Below, one piece after another: positions 1 to 9,177 of a stretch of 64,000 nucleotides of DNA. The stretch covers positions 3,596,001 to 3,660,000 of the forward strand of contig NZ_LR594659.1 in the NCBI RefSeq assembly GCF_901827155.1, in the 5' to 3' direction. A program made the position numbers and the translations under genes. Position 1 is the stretch's first letter; each line of letters begins with the position of its first letter. A model generated the notes under the pieces. The model had not been told where the DNA came from. It ran no database searches and saw only the letters and a program-made list of their open reading frames with translations. Origin of the DNA: Variovorax sp. PBL-H6 (GTDB lineage: Bacteria; Pseudomonadota; Gammaproteobacteria; Burkholderiales; Burkholderiaceae_C).

Positions 1-12
1 TTTGTGGCGGAA

Positions 13-756
13 CTACTTGAGCTGCACGGATCCCGAGACATTGACGACCACGCTGGTCTTGCCGGCCTCGACCGGCACCGCGGCGTCATACGACATCTTC
101 GACGAGGCCTCCGCCGCCATCATGCGCGGTCGGATCGGCGCGCCTTGGTTGGCGTTGACCGAGACTTCGCGCAACGTGTACCCGGCGAAGCCGAAGTTTT
201 TAGCCAGCTCGGCAGCCTTCTGCTTGAAGTTCTCGATCGCAATGGTCTGCGCCTCGGTCTCGACCCTGGCGCGCTGCTCGCGGCTCAGGCCAAAGCCGAT
301 GCCGCCAACGGTCAGCGTGGAGATGCGCCCGGCCGTCTGCGTGATGCGCGGAAAGTCCTTCCCCTCCAACACCAGCTCGGTGGTGCCCGACCATCCGGTG
401 ATCTTTCCGTCGCGCGTATAGCGCGGCACCAGGCTGAAGTTGCCGGTGTGCACGTCGAGCAGCCCCGGCTGCGCGTTCTTGCGCGCCTCTGCCAGCGCCG
501 CATCCAGGGCGGTCTTCAGCTGGTTCTGCACGGCTGCTGCGTCGGCCGCGTCGCGGGTGGTGCTCAACGTCATGGAGAGCAGGTCCTGCTGCACCTCGAC
601 CGTGCCCGTGGCCGACAGCTGCAGGACGTTCTGCGGCGGGGTCCAGGGCGCACTCTGGGCAAGGGCTGCGCCGGCGCTCAGCAATGCGGCACAGGCCACG
701 ATCTTCTTTGTTTTGTTCAAGGCAAGGGATTCCATCGAAAAGAAAGGAGCCATCAT
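13..756 (-). CDS. SIMPL (DUF541) domain periplasmic protein
   Basis: Secreted protein of about 247 residues. A signal peptide is clear (basic NKTKK, hydrophobic core, then an AQS-type cleavage region) and is followed by a SIMPL/DUF541 domain. The domain starts with the family-typical segment LQLSATGTVEVQQDLLSMTL and continues with GWSGTTELVLEGKDF and a C-terminal VVVNVSGSVQLK strand. Family members are periplasmic or outer-membrane-associated and of uncertain biochemical role; the name comes from a protein that interacts with a mouse pelle-like kinase. The start is ambiguous: two tandem ATGs at 756 and 753 follow a GGGG stretch, and a third ATG at 735 lies closer to the signal peptide but has no ribosome site. 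It lies 17 bases downstream of another small secreted protein on the same strand, so the two are probably co-transcribed. Confidence 0.8.
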   Translation of the reverse strand: MMAPFFSMESLALNKTKKIVACAALLSAGAALAQSAPWTPPQNVLQLSATGTVEVQQDLLSMTLSTTRDAADAAAVQNQLKTALDAALAEARKNAQPGLLDVHTGNFSLVPRYTRDGKITGWSGTTELVLEGKDFPRITQTAGRISTLTVGGIGFGLSREQRARVETEAQTIAIENFKQKAAELAKNFGFAGYTLREVSVNANQGAPIRPRMMAAEASSKMSYDAAVPVEAGKTSVVVNVSGSVQLK

Positions 757-773
757 GCCCCGACGGGGCTGGC

Positions 774-1151
774 TCACGGACGTTGGGTGCGCGGTGCAGT
801 CAGCAGAGTGCCTTTCGGCACGGCGGCCGGCACCAAACGCTCGGCCGGCTGCGCTTCTGCCGAACGGATCAGCTCCGGCCGCGGCTCGGGCCTGGACTCC
901 GGCCTCGGCACCCACTGCTGCCGCACCTGCTGCCGCAATTCCGCCAGTTCGGCCGGCGTCAGCCGGCGACCCGCGGCCGCCTCCTCGCGCATCACTTCCT
1001 CGCGCTTGGCAGCCCGGTGGGCCTCGACCGCTTGGCGCATTTCGTTGCGCCGCGGGTCGCTCACCCGGATGAGGCCCCCCGGCTCGGCGGACGCCGGCAG
1101 CGAAGCGCACAGCAGCATCGCAGCCGTCGATGAGGAAAGAATGAATTTCAT
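774..1151 (-). CDS. Small secreted protein of unknown function
   Basis: A 125-residue protein with a good N-terminal signal peptide (MKFILSSSTAAMLLCASLPASA, cleavage after ASA). The mature part is charged, with a helical segment rich in Arg, Glu and Ala (RRNEMRQAVEAHRAAKREEVMREEAAAGRRLTPAELAELRQQVR, read in pieces). A Pro/Arg-rich stretch (PRPESRPEPRPE) and a basic tail follow. I do not recognise a family. GC-rich codon use like its neighbours, a clean start and close spacing to the SIMPL gene downstream argue that it is real. It is divergent from the ompR gene, sharing a 174-base promoter region. Confidence 0.65.
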   Translation of the reverse strand: MKFILSSSTAAMLLCASLPASAEPGGLIRVSDPRRNEMRQAVEAHRAAKREEVMREEAAAGRRLTPAELAELRQQVRQQWVPRPESRPEPRPELIRSAEAQPAERLVPAAVPKGTLLTAPRTQRP

Positions 1152-1233
1152 GGCGAAGCGATCAGGGGGGTTGGAGCCACTGTGCCACCGCCGCTTATTG
1201 CAGAAACGTCTGGACAGCTAGCGCCCGCAAGTT

Positions 1234-1309
1234 TTGTAACTTAGTGTCAAAGCCTGGTGAAAAGCGCCTCAATGAGCCTGCAACACCCTCAAAATTGGCG
1301 TTGTTACAA
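1234..1309. promoter_or_regulatory. Inverted TTGTAAC/GTTACAA pair upstream of ompR
   Basis: TTGTAAC at 1234-1240 (within GTTTTGTAAC) and its exact reverse complement GTTACAA at 1303-1309 (within GTTGTTACAAATTC) flank a 62-base spacer in the divergent region between the small secreted protein and ompR. The half-site resembles the GTAAC core of OmpR-binding sites in enterobacteria, which suggests autoregulation. Sequence observation is firm; function is inference. Confidence 0.4.
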
Positions 1310-1325
1310 ATTCGGTGTTGTAGAA

Positions 1326-2057
1326 ATGAATCAAGCTCCGGCTCGCACAGACAAGATCGTGATCGTCGACGACGACGCACGGATTCGCGACCTGCTGCGT
1401 CGCTACCTGACGCAGGAAGGCTTTGAGGTCATCGTGGCGGAAGACGGAAAGGCGCTCAACCGCATCCTGTTGCGCGACACGGTCGACCTGATCGTGCTCG
1501 ACCTGATGATGCCGGGCGAGGATGGGCTCTCGGTCTGCCGGCGCTTGCGCGCCGCCAACGACCGCACGCCCATCATCATGCTGACTGCCAAGGGCGAGGA
1601 CGTGGACCGCATCGTCGGCCTCGAAGTCGGCGCAGACGACTACCTGGGCAAGCCCTTCAATCCCCGCGAGCTGCTGGCACGGGTGCACGCGGTGCTGCGC
1701 CGCCGTCCGCCGCTGGAGGCCCCCGGGGCACCATCCACCGACAACGAGACGGTGAACTTCGGCCCCTTCAGCTTCGACCTGGGCTCGCGCACGCTCAAGA
1801 AGGACGGCGAAGAGCTCTCGCTCACGACCGGCGAATTCGCGATGCTCAAGGCCCTGGTGCGGCACCCACGCCAGCCGCTGTCCCGAGAGAAGCTGGCCCA
1901 ACTGGCGCGCGGCCGCGAGTTCGAGCCCTTCGACCGCAGCCTCGACGTGCAGATCTCGCGCCTGCGCAAGCTGGTCGAGTCCGATGCCGCGGCACCGCGC
2001 TACATCCAGACGGTCTGGGGCGTCGGCTACGTGTTCGTGCCGGACGGCACCACATGA
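1326..2057 (+). CDS. ompR: OmpR-type response regulator
   Basis: DNA-binding response regulator of 243 residues. An N-terminal receiver domain shows the acidic pair in KIVIVDDDARIRD, the phospho-acceptor Asp59 in IVLDLMMPGEDG, the Thr of MLTAKGE and the Lys of GKPFNPREL. A C-terminal winged helix of OmpR/PhoB type follows (LTTGEFAMLKALVRHPR, LARGREFEPFDRSLDVQISRLRK, YIQTVWGVGYVFVPDG). The match to enterobacterial OmpR runs through the whole protein, including the PGEDGLSVCRRLR and GLEVGADDY segments, so an OmpR orthologue is a good call. I chose the ATG at 1326 because it begins at the usual distance from the receiver; an in-frame upstream start would add 23 residues with no homology. The histidine kinase gene begins 14 bases downstream. 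Confidence 0.93.
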   Translation: MNQAPARTDKIVIVDDDARIRDLLRRYLTQEGFEVIVAEDGKALNRILLRDTVDLIVLDLMMPGEDGLSVCRRLRAANDRTPIIMLTAKGEDVDRIVGLEVGADDYLGKPFNPRELLARVHAVLRRRPPLEAPGAPSTDNETVNFGPFSFDLGSRTLKKDGEELSLTTGEFAMLKALVRHPRQPLSREKLAQLARGREFEPFDRSLDVQISRLRKLVESDAAAPRYIQTVWGVGYVFVPDGTT

Positions 2058-2071
2058 GGCACTGAGCTTTC

Positions 2072-3544
2072 GTGGCCGCCACTTTCGGCCCCAAGACGAC
2101 GACGCCCAGCCCTTTAGGCGAAGACGGCCCCCAGGTCACCTTGCCGAGCCCGCTGGAGGGCCTCGGCCAGCCCCGGCGCAAGCCGCGGCTGCAGCTGGGC
2201 CTGAGCCTGTTCTGGCGAACGTTCTTCCTGCTGGTGCTGCTGCTGGTCGGCTGCACCGTGGCTTGGTTGCAGACCTTCCGCGCCCTCGAGTACGAGCCCC
2301 GCGCCATCCAGACCGCGCACCAGATTGCGTCGCTGGTCAACCTCACGCGCGCGGCGCTGGTCTATTCCGACGCGATCACCCGCGTCTCGCTGATCAAGAC
2401 CCTCGCCGACCAGGAGGGCGTTCGCATCCTGCCGCGCGAGCCCAACGACCGTTTCACGCCCTACACCACCGGCGCGCTCGACGCCCGCGTCACCGAGGAG
2501 CTGATCGACCGCCTCGGCGAAGGCACCACCGTGGCCAGCCGCGTCAACGACGAGCCCGGCCTCTGGATCGGTTTCACGATCGAGAGCGACGCCTACTGGC
2601 TGCTGCTCGACCCCACGCGCTTCACCCGATTCGGGGGCCGCACCTGGCTGATCTGGCTGGCGACGACCATGGCCCTGTCACTGGCGGGCGCGGCGCTGAT
2701 CACGCGCCTGATCAACCTGCCCCTCAAGCAGTTGTCGCGTGCCACCATGCAAGTGCGAGAAGGCGAATACGAGGCGCACCGCCTTGACGAGCGCGCCCGT
2801 ACCAACGAGATCCGCGCGGTGAACGTCGGCTTCAACCGCATGGCCGACCAGCTCGCCAAGATCGAGCAGGACCGCGCCGTGATGCTGGCCGGGATCTCGC
2901 ACGACCTGCGCACGCCGCTGGCTCGGCTGCGTCTCGAGACCGAGATGAGCGTGACCGACGAGGACGCCCGCGACCACATGGCAGCCGATATCGCGCAGCT
3001 CGACGCCATCATCGACAAGTTCCTCGACTACGCGCGGCCCGACCACGTGGACTTCAAGCCGGTGCTGCTGCGCGACGTGATCGATGCCTGCACCTACGCC
3101 GTGCAGGACCACGAGGACATCAAGATCAAGGTCGACGTGCCTTCCGACCTGCGCGTGATGGCCGACGAGGTCGAGCTGCAGCGTGTGATCTCCAACCTGG
3201 TCGAGAACGCGCGGCGCTATGGCAAGACGCCCGCAACCGGCGTTGCCGACATCACGATCCAGGCGCAGGCCCACAACGACGCCGTGCTCATCAAGGTGCG
3301 CGACCACGGCGCCGGCGTGGCGCCGGCCCTGCTCTCGCAGCTGAGCAAGCCCTTCTTCCGCGGCGACGTCGCACGCACCTCGGCGGCCGGCGCCGGCCTG
3401 GGCCTGTCGATCGTGACGAAGAACATCGAGCGCATGGGCGGCACCTTTGCCCTCACCAGCACGCCGGGGCGCGGACTCGCGGCGCACATCCGCATGCCGC
3501 GCGCGGCCTCGATCAAGCCCGAGGCCTCGCCTGCGGGCAAATAA
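2072..3544 (+). CDS. envZ: EnvZ-type sensor histidine kinase
   Basis: Inner-membrane sensor kinase of 490 residues, partner of the preceding OmpR. Two membrane segments (FWRTFFLLVLLLVGCTVAWL and WLIWLATTMALSLAGAALI) enclose a periplasmic loop of about 130 residues. Then come a HAMP linker (RLINLPLKQLSRATMQVREGEY), a HisKA dimerisation domain with phospho-acceptor His277 in AGISHDLRTPLARLRLE, and an HATPase domain with N box (LQRVISNLVENARRYG), G1 (VRDHGAGV) and G2 (GAGLGLSIV). The start is a GTG at 2072; no better in-frame start precedes the first membrane segment, and the first ~45 residues are Pro-rich and cytoplasmic. The signal it senses cannot be read from sequence. Confidence 0.9.
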   Translation: MAATFGPKTTTPSPLGEDGPQVTLPSPLEGLGQPRRKPRLQLGLSLFWRTFFLLVLLLVGCTVAWLQTFRALEYEPRAIQTAHQIASLVNLTRAALVYSDAITRVSLIKTLADQEGVRILPREPNDRFTPYTTGALDARVTEELIDRLGEGTTVASRVNDEPGLWIGFTIESDAYWLLLDPTRFTRFGGRTWLIWLATTMALSLAGAALITRLINLPLKQLSRATMQVREGEYEAHRLDERARTNEIRAVNVGFNRMADQLAKIEQDRAVMLAGISHDLRTPLARLRLETEMSVTDEDARDHMAADIAQLDAIIDKFLDYARPDHVDFKPVLLRDVIDACTYAVQDHEDIKIKVDVPSDLRVMADEVELQRVISNLVENARRYGKTPATGVADITIQAQAHNDAVLIKVRDHGAGVAPALLSQLSKPFFRGDVARTSAAGAGLGLSIVTKNIERMGGTFALTSTPGRGLAAHIRMPRAASIKPEASPAGK

Positions 3545-3553
3545 GCGCCCTTC

Positions 3554-4036
3554 TTACCGGTGCAGGAGCGCCACCGCGCGCGCTTCCATCGCCCGGCCCT
3601 CGCCAACCGGACCCAGCTTCTCGGCTGTCTTCGCCTTGACGTTGACCTGATCGGGCTCCACCTCGAGCGCGGCCGCGATGCGTGCACACATGGCAGGGAT
3701 ATGCGGCGCGAGCTTGGGCGCCTGCGCGATCACGGTGCTGTCGATATTGCCGATCTGCCAGCCTGCCGCGCGCACGCGCCGCGCGGCCTCGGCCAGCAGC
3801 ACGGCCGAATCTGCGCCGCGGAACCGTACATCGGTATCGGGGAAATGACGGCCGATATCGCCCAGCCCGGCGGCGCCCAGCAGGGCATCGGTGATGGCGT
3901 GCAGCAGCACGTCCGCGTCGGAATGGCCGAGCAGGCCGGTGGCATGTGGAATCTCGATGCCGCCCAGGATCAGCTGGCGACCGGCGACCAGCTGGTGCAC
4001 ATCCCAGCCCTCGCCGATGCGGATTTCGAATGTCAT
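3554..4036 (-). CDS. ispF: 2-C-methyl-D-erythritol 2,4-cyclodiphosphate synthase
   Basis: IspF, 160 residues, the normal family length. It converts CDP-methylerythritol 2-phosphate to the cyclic diphosphate with release of CMP in the MEP isoprenoid pathway. Metal-ligand motif GWDVHQL near the N-terminus, the [26 protein letters not shown] signature (seen here in pieces) and the C-terminal [22 protein letters not shown] segment are all intact. It lies 19 bases downstream of ispD on the same strand; together they form an ispDF unit divergent from mfd. Confidence 0.97.
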   Translation of the reverse strand: MTFEIRIGEGWDVHQLVAGRQLILGGIEIPHATGLLGHSDADVLLHAITDALLGAAGLGDIGRHFPDTDVRFRGADSAVLLAEAARRVRAAGWQIGNIDSTVIAQAPKLAPHIPAMCARIAAALEVEPDQVNVKAKTAEKLGPVGEGRAMEARAVALLHR

Positions 4037-4055
4037 TTCGATGGCTCCACGCGCG

Positions 4056-4760
4056 TCATCTCCGGCTCTTCAGAAGCGCCTCGGCCAGCGCGAAGTCCTC
4101 CGGGAAGGTGAGCTTGAAATTCTGCGCGCTGCCCGGCACCAGCAGGGGCGCGAGCCCGATGCCTTCGATCGCGCTGGCCTCGTCCGTCACGGCATCGCCG
4201 GCGCGCTCCAGCGCATCGATCAGCATGCCGATGCGAAACATCTGCGGCGTCTGCGCGAGCCATTTGTCGGCGCGTGTCAGCGTGCTCGCGACGCGGCCCT
4301 CGGGAGAGCCGACCTTCAAGGTATCCGGCAGGCGATGCGCCAGCAGACCGCCCACCGCATCGTGCTCGCAGGCTGCAATCAGGGCCTCGATCTGCGTCGG
4401 CGTCACCAGGCAGCGGGCCGCGTCGTGCACCAGCACCCAATCGTGGGGACCGGCGCCGGCGGTCTGCCTGAGCGCCAGCAGGCCGTTGCGCACAGTGGCC
4501 GCCCGCGTCGCGCCACCGACCTGCAGCAGGTATTCGCCCTCCGCAGGAAAGCGCGGCAGCGCGGCCCCCACTTCGCGGTCCTGGGGCGACACGACCAGCG
4601 CGATCCCTGCGAAGCGGCCCGTGAGGGCGCGGAAAGCTTCCAGCGTGTGGCGCACCATCGGCCAGCCGGCGATGCGCTGGTACTGCTTGGGGCCCGTGCC
4701 GCCGGCGCGGCTGCCGGAGCCCGCGCAGGGAATCAGGACGAAAAGACGGGAAGGGGTCAT
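4056..4760 (-). CDS. ispD: 2-C-methyl-D-erythritol 4-phosphate cytidylyltransferase
   Basis: IspD, 234 residues from the ATG at 4760. It transfers CMP from CTP to methylerythritol 4-phosphate in the MEP pathway. The N-terminal nucleotide-binding loop [17 protein letters not shown], the central VHDAARCLV segment and the C-terminal [21 protein letters not shown] block are diagnostic. An in-frame ATG at 4847 would add 29 residues with no similarity to the family and would reach into the mfd promoter region, so 4760 is preferred. Directly upstream of ispF, the usual arrangement. Confidence 0.96.
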   Translation of the reverse strand: MTPSRLFVLIPCAGSGSRAGGTGPKQYQRIAGWPMVRHTLEAFRALTGRFAGIALVVSPQDREVGAALPRFPAEGEYLLQVGGATRAATVRNGLLALRQTAGAGPHDWVLVHDAARCLVTPTQIEALIAACEHDAVGGLLAHRLPDTLKVGSPEGRVASTLTRADKWLAQTPQMFRIGMLIDALERAGDAVTDEASAIEGIGLAPLLVPGSAQNFKLTFPEDFALAEALLKSRR

Positions 4761-4861
4761 GAGGTCCGGCCAACGGCGAAAGGGCAGCCATTCTAGAATC
4801 GCCTCGACCCTCACACCCCTCGCCAGCCGGCGCGGGGTGTTCTGCATTTCCCTCGCATTTC

Positions 4862-7800
4862 ATGGACCTCCCCGCTCTCACTGCAGGCAAACGCTTCACG
4901 CTGCCGCGTCCACCTCTCTCCGCCGATGCGCTGCTATTGGCGCAACTGGCCGAACGCGAGAAATCGGCCGGCCGCGCCAGCGCCATCTTCACCGCCGACG
5001 CCAACGATGCACAGCGGCTGATCGACGAACTCGCCTTCTTCGCGCCCGAGCTGCGCTGCGCCCTGTTCCCCGACTGGGAGACGCTGCCCTACGACAGCTT
5101 CTCGCCGCACCAGGACCTGATCAGCGAGCGCCTCGCCACGCTGTGGCGCATCAGCCAGAAGGAAGCCGACGTAGTGCTGGTGCCGGCTACCACCGCCCTC
5201 TATCGGCTGGCGCCGCCCGCCTTCCTGGCGGGCTACACCTTCCACTTCAAGGCCAGGCAGAAGCTCGAGGAGTCCAGGCTCAAGGCGCAGCTCACGCTGG
5301 CCGGCTACAGCCACGTGACGCAGGTCGTGAGCCCCGGCGAGTACGCAGTGCGCGGCGGCCTGATCGACCTGTTTCCGATGGGCTCGCAGGTGCCTTTCCG
5401 CGTCGACCTGTTCGACGACGAGATCGATTCGATCCGCACCTTCGACCCCGACACCCAGCGCAGCCTCTACCCCGTGCCCGAGGTGCGCCTGCTACCCGGC
5501 CGCGAGTTCCCGATGGACGACGAGGCCCGCGCACGCTTCCGAAGCCGCTGGCGCGAGCTGCTGGAGGGCGATCCGACGCGCAGCCGGCTCTACAAGGACA
5601 TGGGCAACGGCGTCGCGACTGCGGGCATCGAGTACTACCTGCCGCTCTTCTTCGAGGAGACGGCCACGGTGTTCGACTATCTCGGCGCAGAGACGACCGT
5701 CGTGCTGCATGGCGATCTCGAATCCGCGTTCAAGCACTTCTGGCAGGACACGGGCGAGCGCTACCGGTTGGTGCAAGGCGACCCGGAGCGGCCGGCGCTG
5801 CCACCGGAAGCGCTGTTCCTCAATGCGGAACAGTTCTACCAGCGCGCGAAGCCGCATGCGCAGCTCGCGATTCGAGGCGGCGACGAAGGCTCCCCGTATG
5901 TGGAGTTCAACCCGCTGCCTCCGTTCGCCGTCGTTCGCGGCGCCGACGACCCGCTGGTCAAGCTCAAGGCGCATATCGCCGCCACCCCGCACCGCGTGCT
6001 CTTCCTCGCCGAAAGCGACGGCCGCCGCGAGAGCCTGCTCGACTTCCTGCGCGCCAGCGGCGTCAGCCCGCCCGCCTTCGATTCGCTGGCCGAGTTCGAA
6101 GCCTCGGCCGACGAGAAGATCGGCATCGCCACCGCCGCGCTGGTGGCCGGCTTCGCCTGGACCGCGCAGGGCATCGACTTCATCACCGAGACCGAGCTCT
6201 TTGCCACCGCGCCGTCGACGCGCCGGCGCAACCGAAAGCAGGAACAGGTCAGTGACGTCGAAGCGCTGATCAAAGATCTGAGCGAGCTGGCCGTTGGCGA
6301 CCCGGTCGTGCATTCGGCGCATGGCATCGGGCGCTACCGCGGCCTCATCCACATGGACCTGGGCCAGGGCACCGATGCCGAAGGCAAGCCGATGCTGCAG
6401 GAAATGCTGCACCTGGAGTACGCCGACAAGGCCACGCTCTACGTGCCGGTCGCGCAGCTGCACCTGATCAGCCGCTACACCGGCGTCAGCGCCGACGAGG
6501 CACCCCTTCACAAACTCGGCTCGGGCCAGTGGGAGAAGGCCAAGCGCAAGGCTGCCGAGCAGGTGCGCGACTCGGCCGCCGAGCTGCTCAACATCTACGC
6601 CCGGCGCGCCGCACGCGAGGGGCACGCCTTCCGCTTCTCGGCCGCGGACTACGAGGTCTTCGCCAACGACTTCGGCTTCGACGAGACGGCCGACCAGAAG
6701 GCCGCAATCCATGCCGTGATCCAGGACATGATCTCGCCGCAACCGATGGATCGCCTCGTCTGCGGCGACGTCGGCTTCGGCAAGACCGAGGTCGCCCTGC
6801 GGGCCGCCTTCGTGGCCGTCACCGGGGGCAAACAGGTCGCCTTCCTTGCCCCCACCACCCTCCTTGCCGAGCAGCACTACCAGACGCTGATGGACCGCTT
6901 CGCCAAGTGGCCCGTCAAGGTCGCCGAGATGAGCCGCTTCCGCTCGACCAGGGAGATCAATGCCGCCGCCAAGGGTCTGGCCGACGGCAGCGTGGACATC
7001 GTGGTCGGCACGCACAAGCTGCTTTCCGGCAGCGTGAAGTTCAAGAATCTCGGCCTTCTCATCATCGACGAGGAGCACCGCTTCGGCGTGCGGCACAAGG
7101 AGGCCATGAAGGCCCTGCGCGCCGAGGTGGACGTGCTCACGCTCACCGCCACCCCGATTCCGCGAACGCTGGGAATGGCGCTCGAAGGCCTGCGCGACCT
7201 GAGCGTGATCGCCACCGCCCCGCAGCGCCGCCTGGCGATCAAGACCTTCGTGCGCAACGAGGGCACCGGCGTCATCCGCGAAGCCGTTCTGCGCGAGCTC
7301 AAGCGCGGAGGCCAGGTCTACTTCCTGCACAACGAGGTCGAGACCATCGAGAACCGGCGCCAGAAGCTGGAGCAGATCCTGCCCGAGGCGCGCATCGCGG
7401 TCGCCCACGGCCAGATGCCCGAGCGCGAGCTGGAGCGCGTGATGCGCGACTTCGTCGCCCAGCGCTACAACCTGCTGCTGTGCTCGACCATCATCGAGAC
7501 CGGCATCGACGTGCCGAGCGCCAACACCATCGTCATGAGCCGCGCCGACAAGTTCGGCCTGGCGCAACTGCACCAGCTGCGCGGCCGCGTCGGGCGCAGC
7601 CACCACCAGGCCTATGCCTACCTGATGGTCCCGGACATCGACGGCCTCACCAAGCAGGCGGCGCAGCGCCTCGACGCCATCCAGCAGATGGAGGAGCTCG
7701 GCTCCGGCTTCTACCTCGCGATGCACGACCTCGAGATCCGTGGTGCCGGCGAGGTGCTGGGCGAGAACCAGAGCGGCAACATGATGGAGATCGGCTTCCA

Positions 7801-8341
7801 GCTCTACAACGAGATGCTCGCCGAGGCCGTGCGCTCGCTCAAGGCCGGCCACGAGCCCGACCTGCTGTCGCCGCTGTCCGTCACCACCGAGATCAACCTG
7901 CACGCGCCCGCCCTGCTGCCCGAGGACTACTGCGGCGACGTGCACCTGCGCCTGTCCTTCTACAAGAAGCTCGCAACCGCGAAGACCTCCGACCAGATCG
8001 ACACCCTGCTCGAGGAGATCGTCGACCGCTTCGGCAAGCTCCCGCCGCAGGCCCAGACGCTGATCGACATGCACCGGCTGCGCGTGCTGGCACGGCCCTA
8101 CGGCGTGGTCAAGGTCGACGCCGCGCCGGGTGCGATCCACATCACCTTCAAGAAGGACCCGCCGGTCGATTCGATGGCCATCATCCATCTCATCCAGAAG
8201 AACAAGCACATCAAGCTGGCCGGCAACGAGAAGCTGCGCATCGAGCGCGAGCTCAAGGAGCCGAAGGAGCGGGCGCAAATGGTGCGGGACGTGCTGCGCA
8301 GCCTCGGACAACCCAAGACAGCGGAAGCCACGCCGGCATGA
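4862..8341 (+). CDS. mfd: Transcription-repair coupling factor
   Basis: Mfd, 1159 residues, full length. It displaces RNA polymerase stalled at DNA lesions and recruits UvrA. Domains in order: the UvrB-like N-terminal module (PDWETLPYDSFSPHQDLISERL, QVVSPGEYAVRGGLIDLFP); the RNA-polymerase-interacting CarD-like domain at about residue 475 (VGDPVVHSAHGIGRYRG); the SF2 translocase with Walker A CGDVGFGKTEVALRAAF at about 634, IIDEEHRFGVRHKE at about 734, TATPIPRTLGMAL, and the helicase C part with QLRGRVGRS; and a C-terminal TRCF domain. Its stop codon overlaps the serB start (ATGA), implying translational coupling. Long open frames on the opposite strand are mirror effects of GC-rich codons. 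Confidence 0.98.
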   Translation: MDLPALTAGKRFTLPRPPLSADALLLAQLAEREKSAGRASAIFTADANDAQRLIDELAFFAPELRCALFPDWETLPYDSFSPHQDLISERLATLWRISQKEADVVLVPATTALYRLAPPAFLAGYTFHFKARQKLEESRLKAQLTLAGYSHVTQVVSPGEYAVRGGLIDLFPMGSQVPFRVDLFDDEIDSIRTFDPDTQRSLYPVPEVRLLPGREFPMDDEARARFRSRWRELLEGDPTRSRLYKDMGNGVATAGIEYYLPLFFEETATVFDYLGAETTVVLHGDLESAFKHFWQDTGERYRLVQGDPERPALPPEALFLNAEQFYQRAKPHAQLAIRGGDEGSPYVEFNPLPPFAVVRGADDPLVKLKAHIAATPHRVLFLAESDGRRESLLDFLRASGVSPPAFDSLAEFEASADEKIGIATAALVAGFAWTAQGIDFITETELFATAPSTRRRNRKQEQVSDVEALIKDLSELAVGDPVVHSAHGIGRYRGLIHMDLGQGTDAEGKPMLQEMLHLEYADKATLYVPVAQLHLISRYTGVSADEAPLHKLGSGQWEKAKRKAAEQVRDSAAELLNIYARRAAREGHAFRFSAADYEVFANDFGFDETADQKAAIHAVIQDMISPQPMDRLVCGDVGFGKTEVALRAAFVAVTGGKQVAFLAPTTLLAEQHYQTLMDRFAKWPVKVAEMSRFRSTREINAAAKGLADGSVDIVVGTHKLLSGSVKFKNLGLLIIDEEHRFGVRHKEAMKALRAEVDVLTLTATPIPRTLGMALEGLRDLSVIATAPQRRLAIKTFVRNEGTGVIREAVLRELKRGGQVYFLHNEVETIENRRQKLEQILPEARIAVAHGQMPERELERVMRDFVAQRYNLLLCSTIIETGIDVPSANTIVMSRADKFGLAQLHQLRGRVGRSHHQAYAYLMVPDIDGLTKQAAQRLDAIQQMEELGSGFYLAMHDLEIRGAGEVLGENQSGNMMEIGFQLYNEMLAEAVRSLKAGHEPDLLSPLSVTTEINLHAPALLPEDYCGDVHLRLSFYKKLATAKTSDQIDTLLEEIVDRFGKLPPQAQTLIDMHRLRVLARPYGVVKVDAAPGAIHITFKKDPPVDSMAIIHLIQKNKHIKLAGNEKLRIERELKEPKERAQMVRDVLRSLGQPKTAEATPA

Positions 8342-9054
8342 CCAACGCTCTTCGAGATATCTCTCCCGGCCTCGCCGTCCGGCGCTTCTCGCCGCCGCTC
8401 GCGCTTGCCGATTTCAAGCTGATCGCCTTCGACATGGACTCGACGCTGATCAACATCGAATGCATCGACGAGATCGCCGACGCAGTCGGCAAGAAGGCCG
8501 AGGTCGCCGCCATCACCGAAGCCACGATGCGCGGCGAGATCAAGGACTTCAAGGAAAGCTTGCGGCGCCGCGTGGCGCTGCTGCAGGGCGTGCCGGTCTC
8601 GGCCCTGCAGGAGGTCTACGACCAGCGCCTGCGCCTCAACCCGGGCGCCGAGATGCTGGTGGCCGCCTGCAAGGCGGCCGGCCTGAAAGTGCTGCTGGTC
8701 TCGGGCGGCTTCACCTTCTTCGCCAATCGCGTCAAGGAGCGGCTGGGCATCGACTTCGCGCGCTCCAACCTGCTCGACGAGGCGGACGGCAAGCTGACCG
8801 GCCGCGTGGTGGTGCAGTCCTGGGGCGACATCTGCGACGGCGCGGAAAAGCGCCGCACCCTGCTGGAAGTCGCCTCGCTGCTCGGCATCTCGCCGGCCGA
8901 ATGCATCGCGGTCGGCGACGGCGCCAACGACTTGCCGATGATGGGCGAGGCAGGGCTGTCGGTGGCCTACCACGCCAAGCCCAAGGTGCGCCAGGAGGCC
9001 ATGGTCGCCATTGACCACGGCGGCCTCGACCGGCTGCTCGAGCTCGTGCGCTGA
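8338..9054 (+). CDS. serB: Phosphoserine phosphatase
   Basis: SerB, 238 residues, HAD superfamily. It makes L-serine from phosphoserine, the last step of serine synthesis. HAD motif I FDMDSTLINIE with nucleophile Asp32, the substrate-binding EATMRGEIKDFKESLRRRVALL region, motif II VSGGFTFFA, and motif III/IV Lys plus VGDGANDLPMMGEAGLSVAYHAKP are complete. It lacks the N-terminal ACT-like extension of the E. coli enzyme, as is common in betaproteobacteria. The start ATG overlaps the mfd stop by four bases, so both genes are likely on one transcript. Confidence 0.96.
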   Translation: MTNALRDISPGLAVRRFSPPLALADFKLIAFDMDSTLINIECIDEIADAVGKKAEVAAITEATMRGEIKDFKESLRRRVALLQGVPVSALQEVYDQRLRLNPGAEMLVAACKAAGLKVLLVSGGFTFFANRVKERLGIDFARSNLLDEADGKLTGRVVVQSWGDICDGAEKRRTLLEVASLLGISPAECIAVGDGANDLPMMGEAGLSVAYHAKPKVRQEAMVAIDHGGLDRLLELVR

Positions 9055-9177
9055 CGCGCCGGGCGAAACCGGTTTCTTCCTACGGCAAAAGGGGCCGGCG
9101 CTGTCCTAGGGTTATCTTCAGTTTCGCGTGCGGTGCCCTGGATGCTTGAATGCCTGGGCAACAACGAAGGAGACGAT

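Noticed and set aside
13..1110. SIMPL protein starting at 1110 (365 residues)
   Set aside because: The first ~118 residues are Arg/Gly/Ala-rich noise overlapping the small secreted gene; the signal peptide begins near 735-756.
5492..8311. Long open frame opposite mfd
   Set aside because: Same mirror effect; composition is unnatural and mfd on the other strand is complete.
9055..9177. Terminator after serB (GAAACCGGTTTC region)
   Set aside because: The stem is only four to six bases with a poor T tract; not strong enough to report as a feature.
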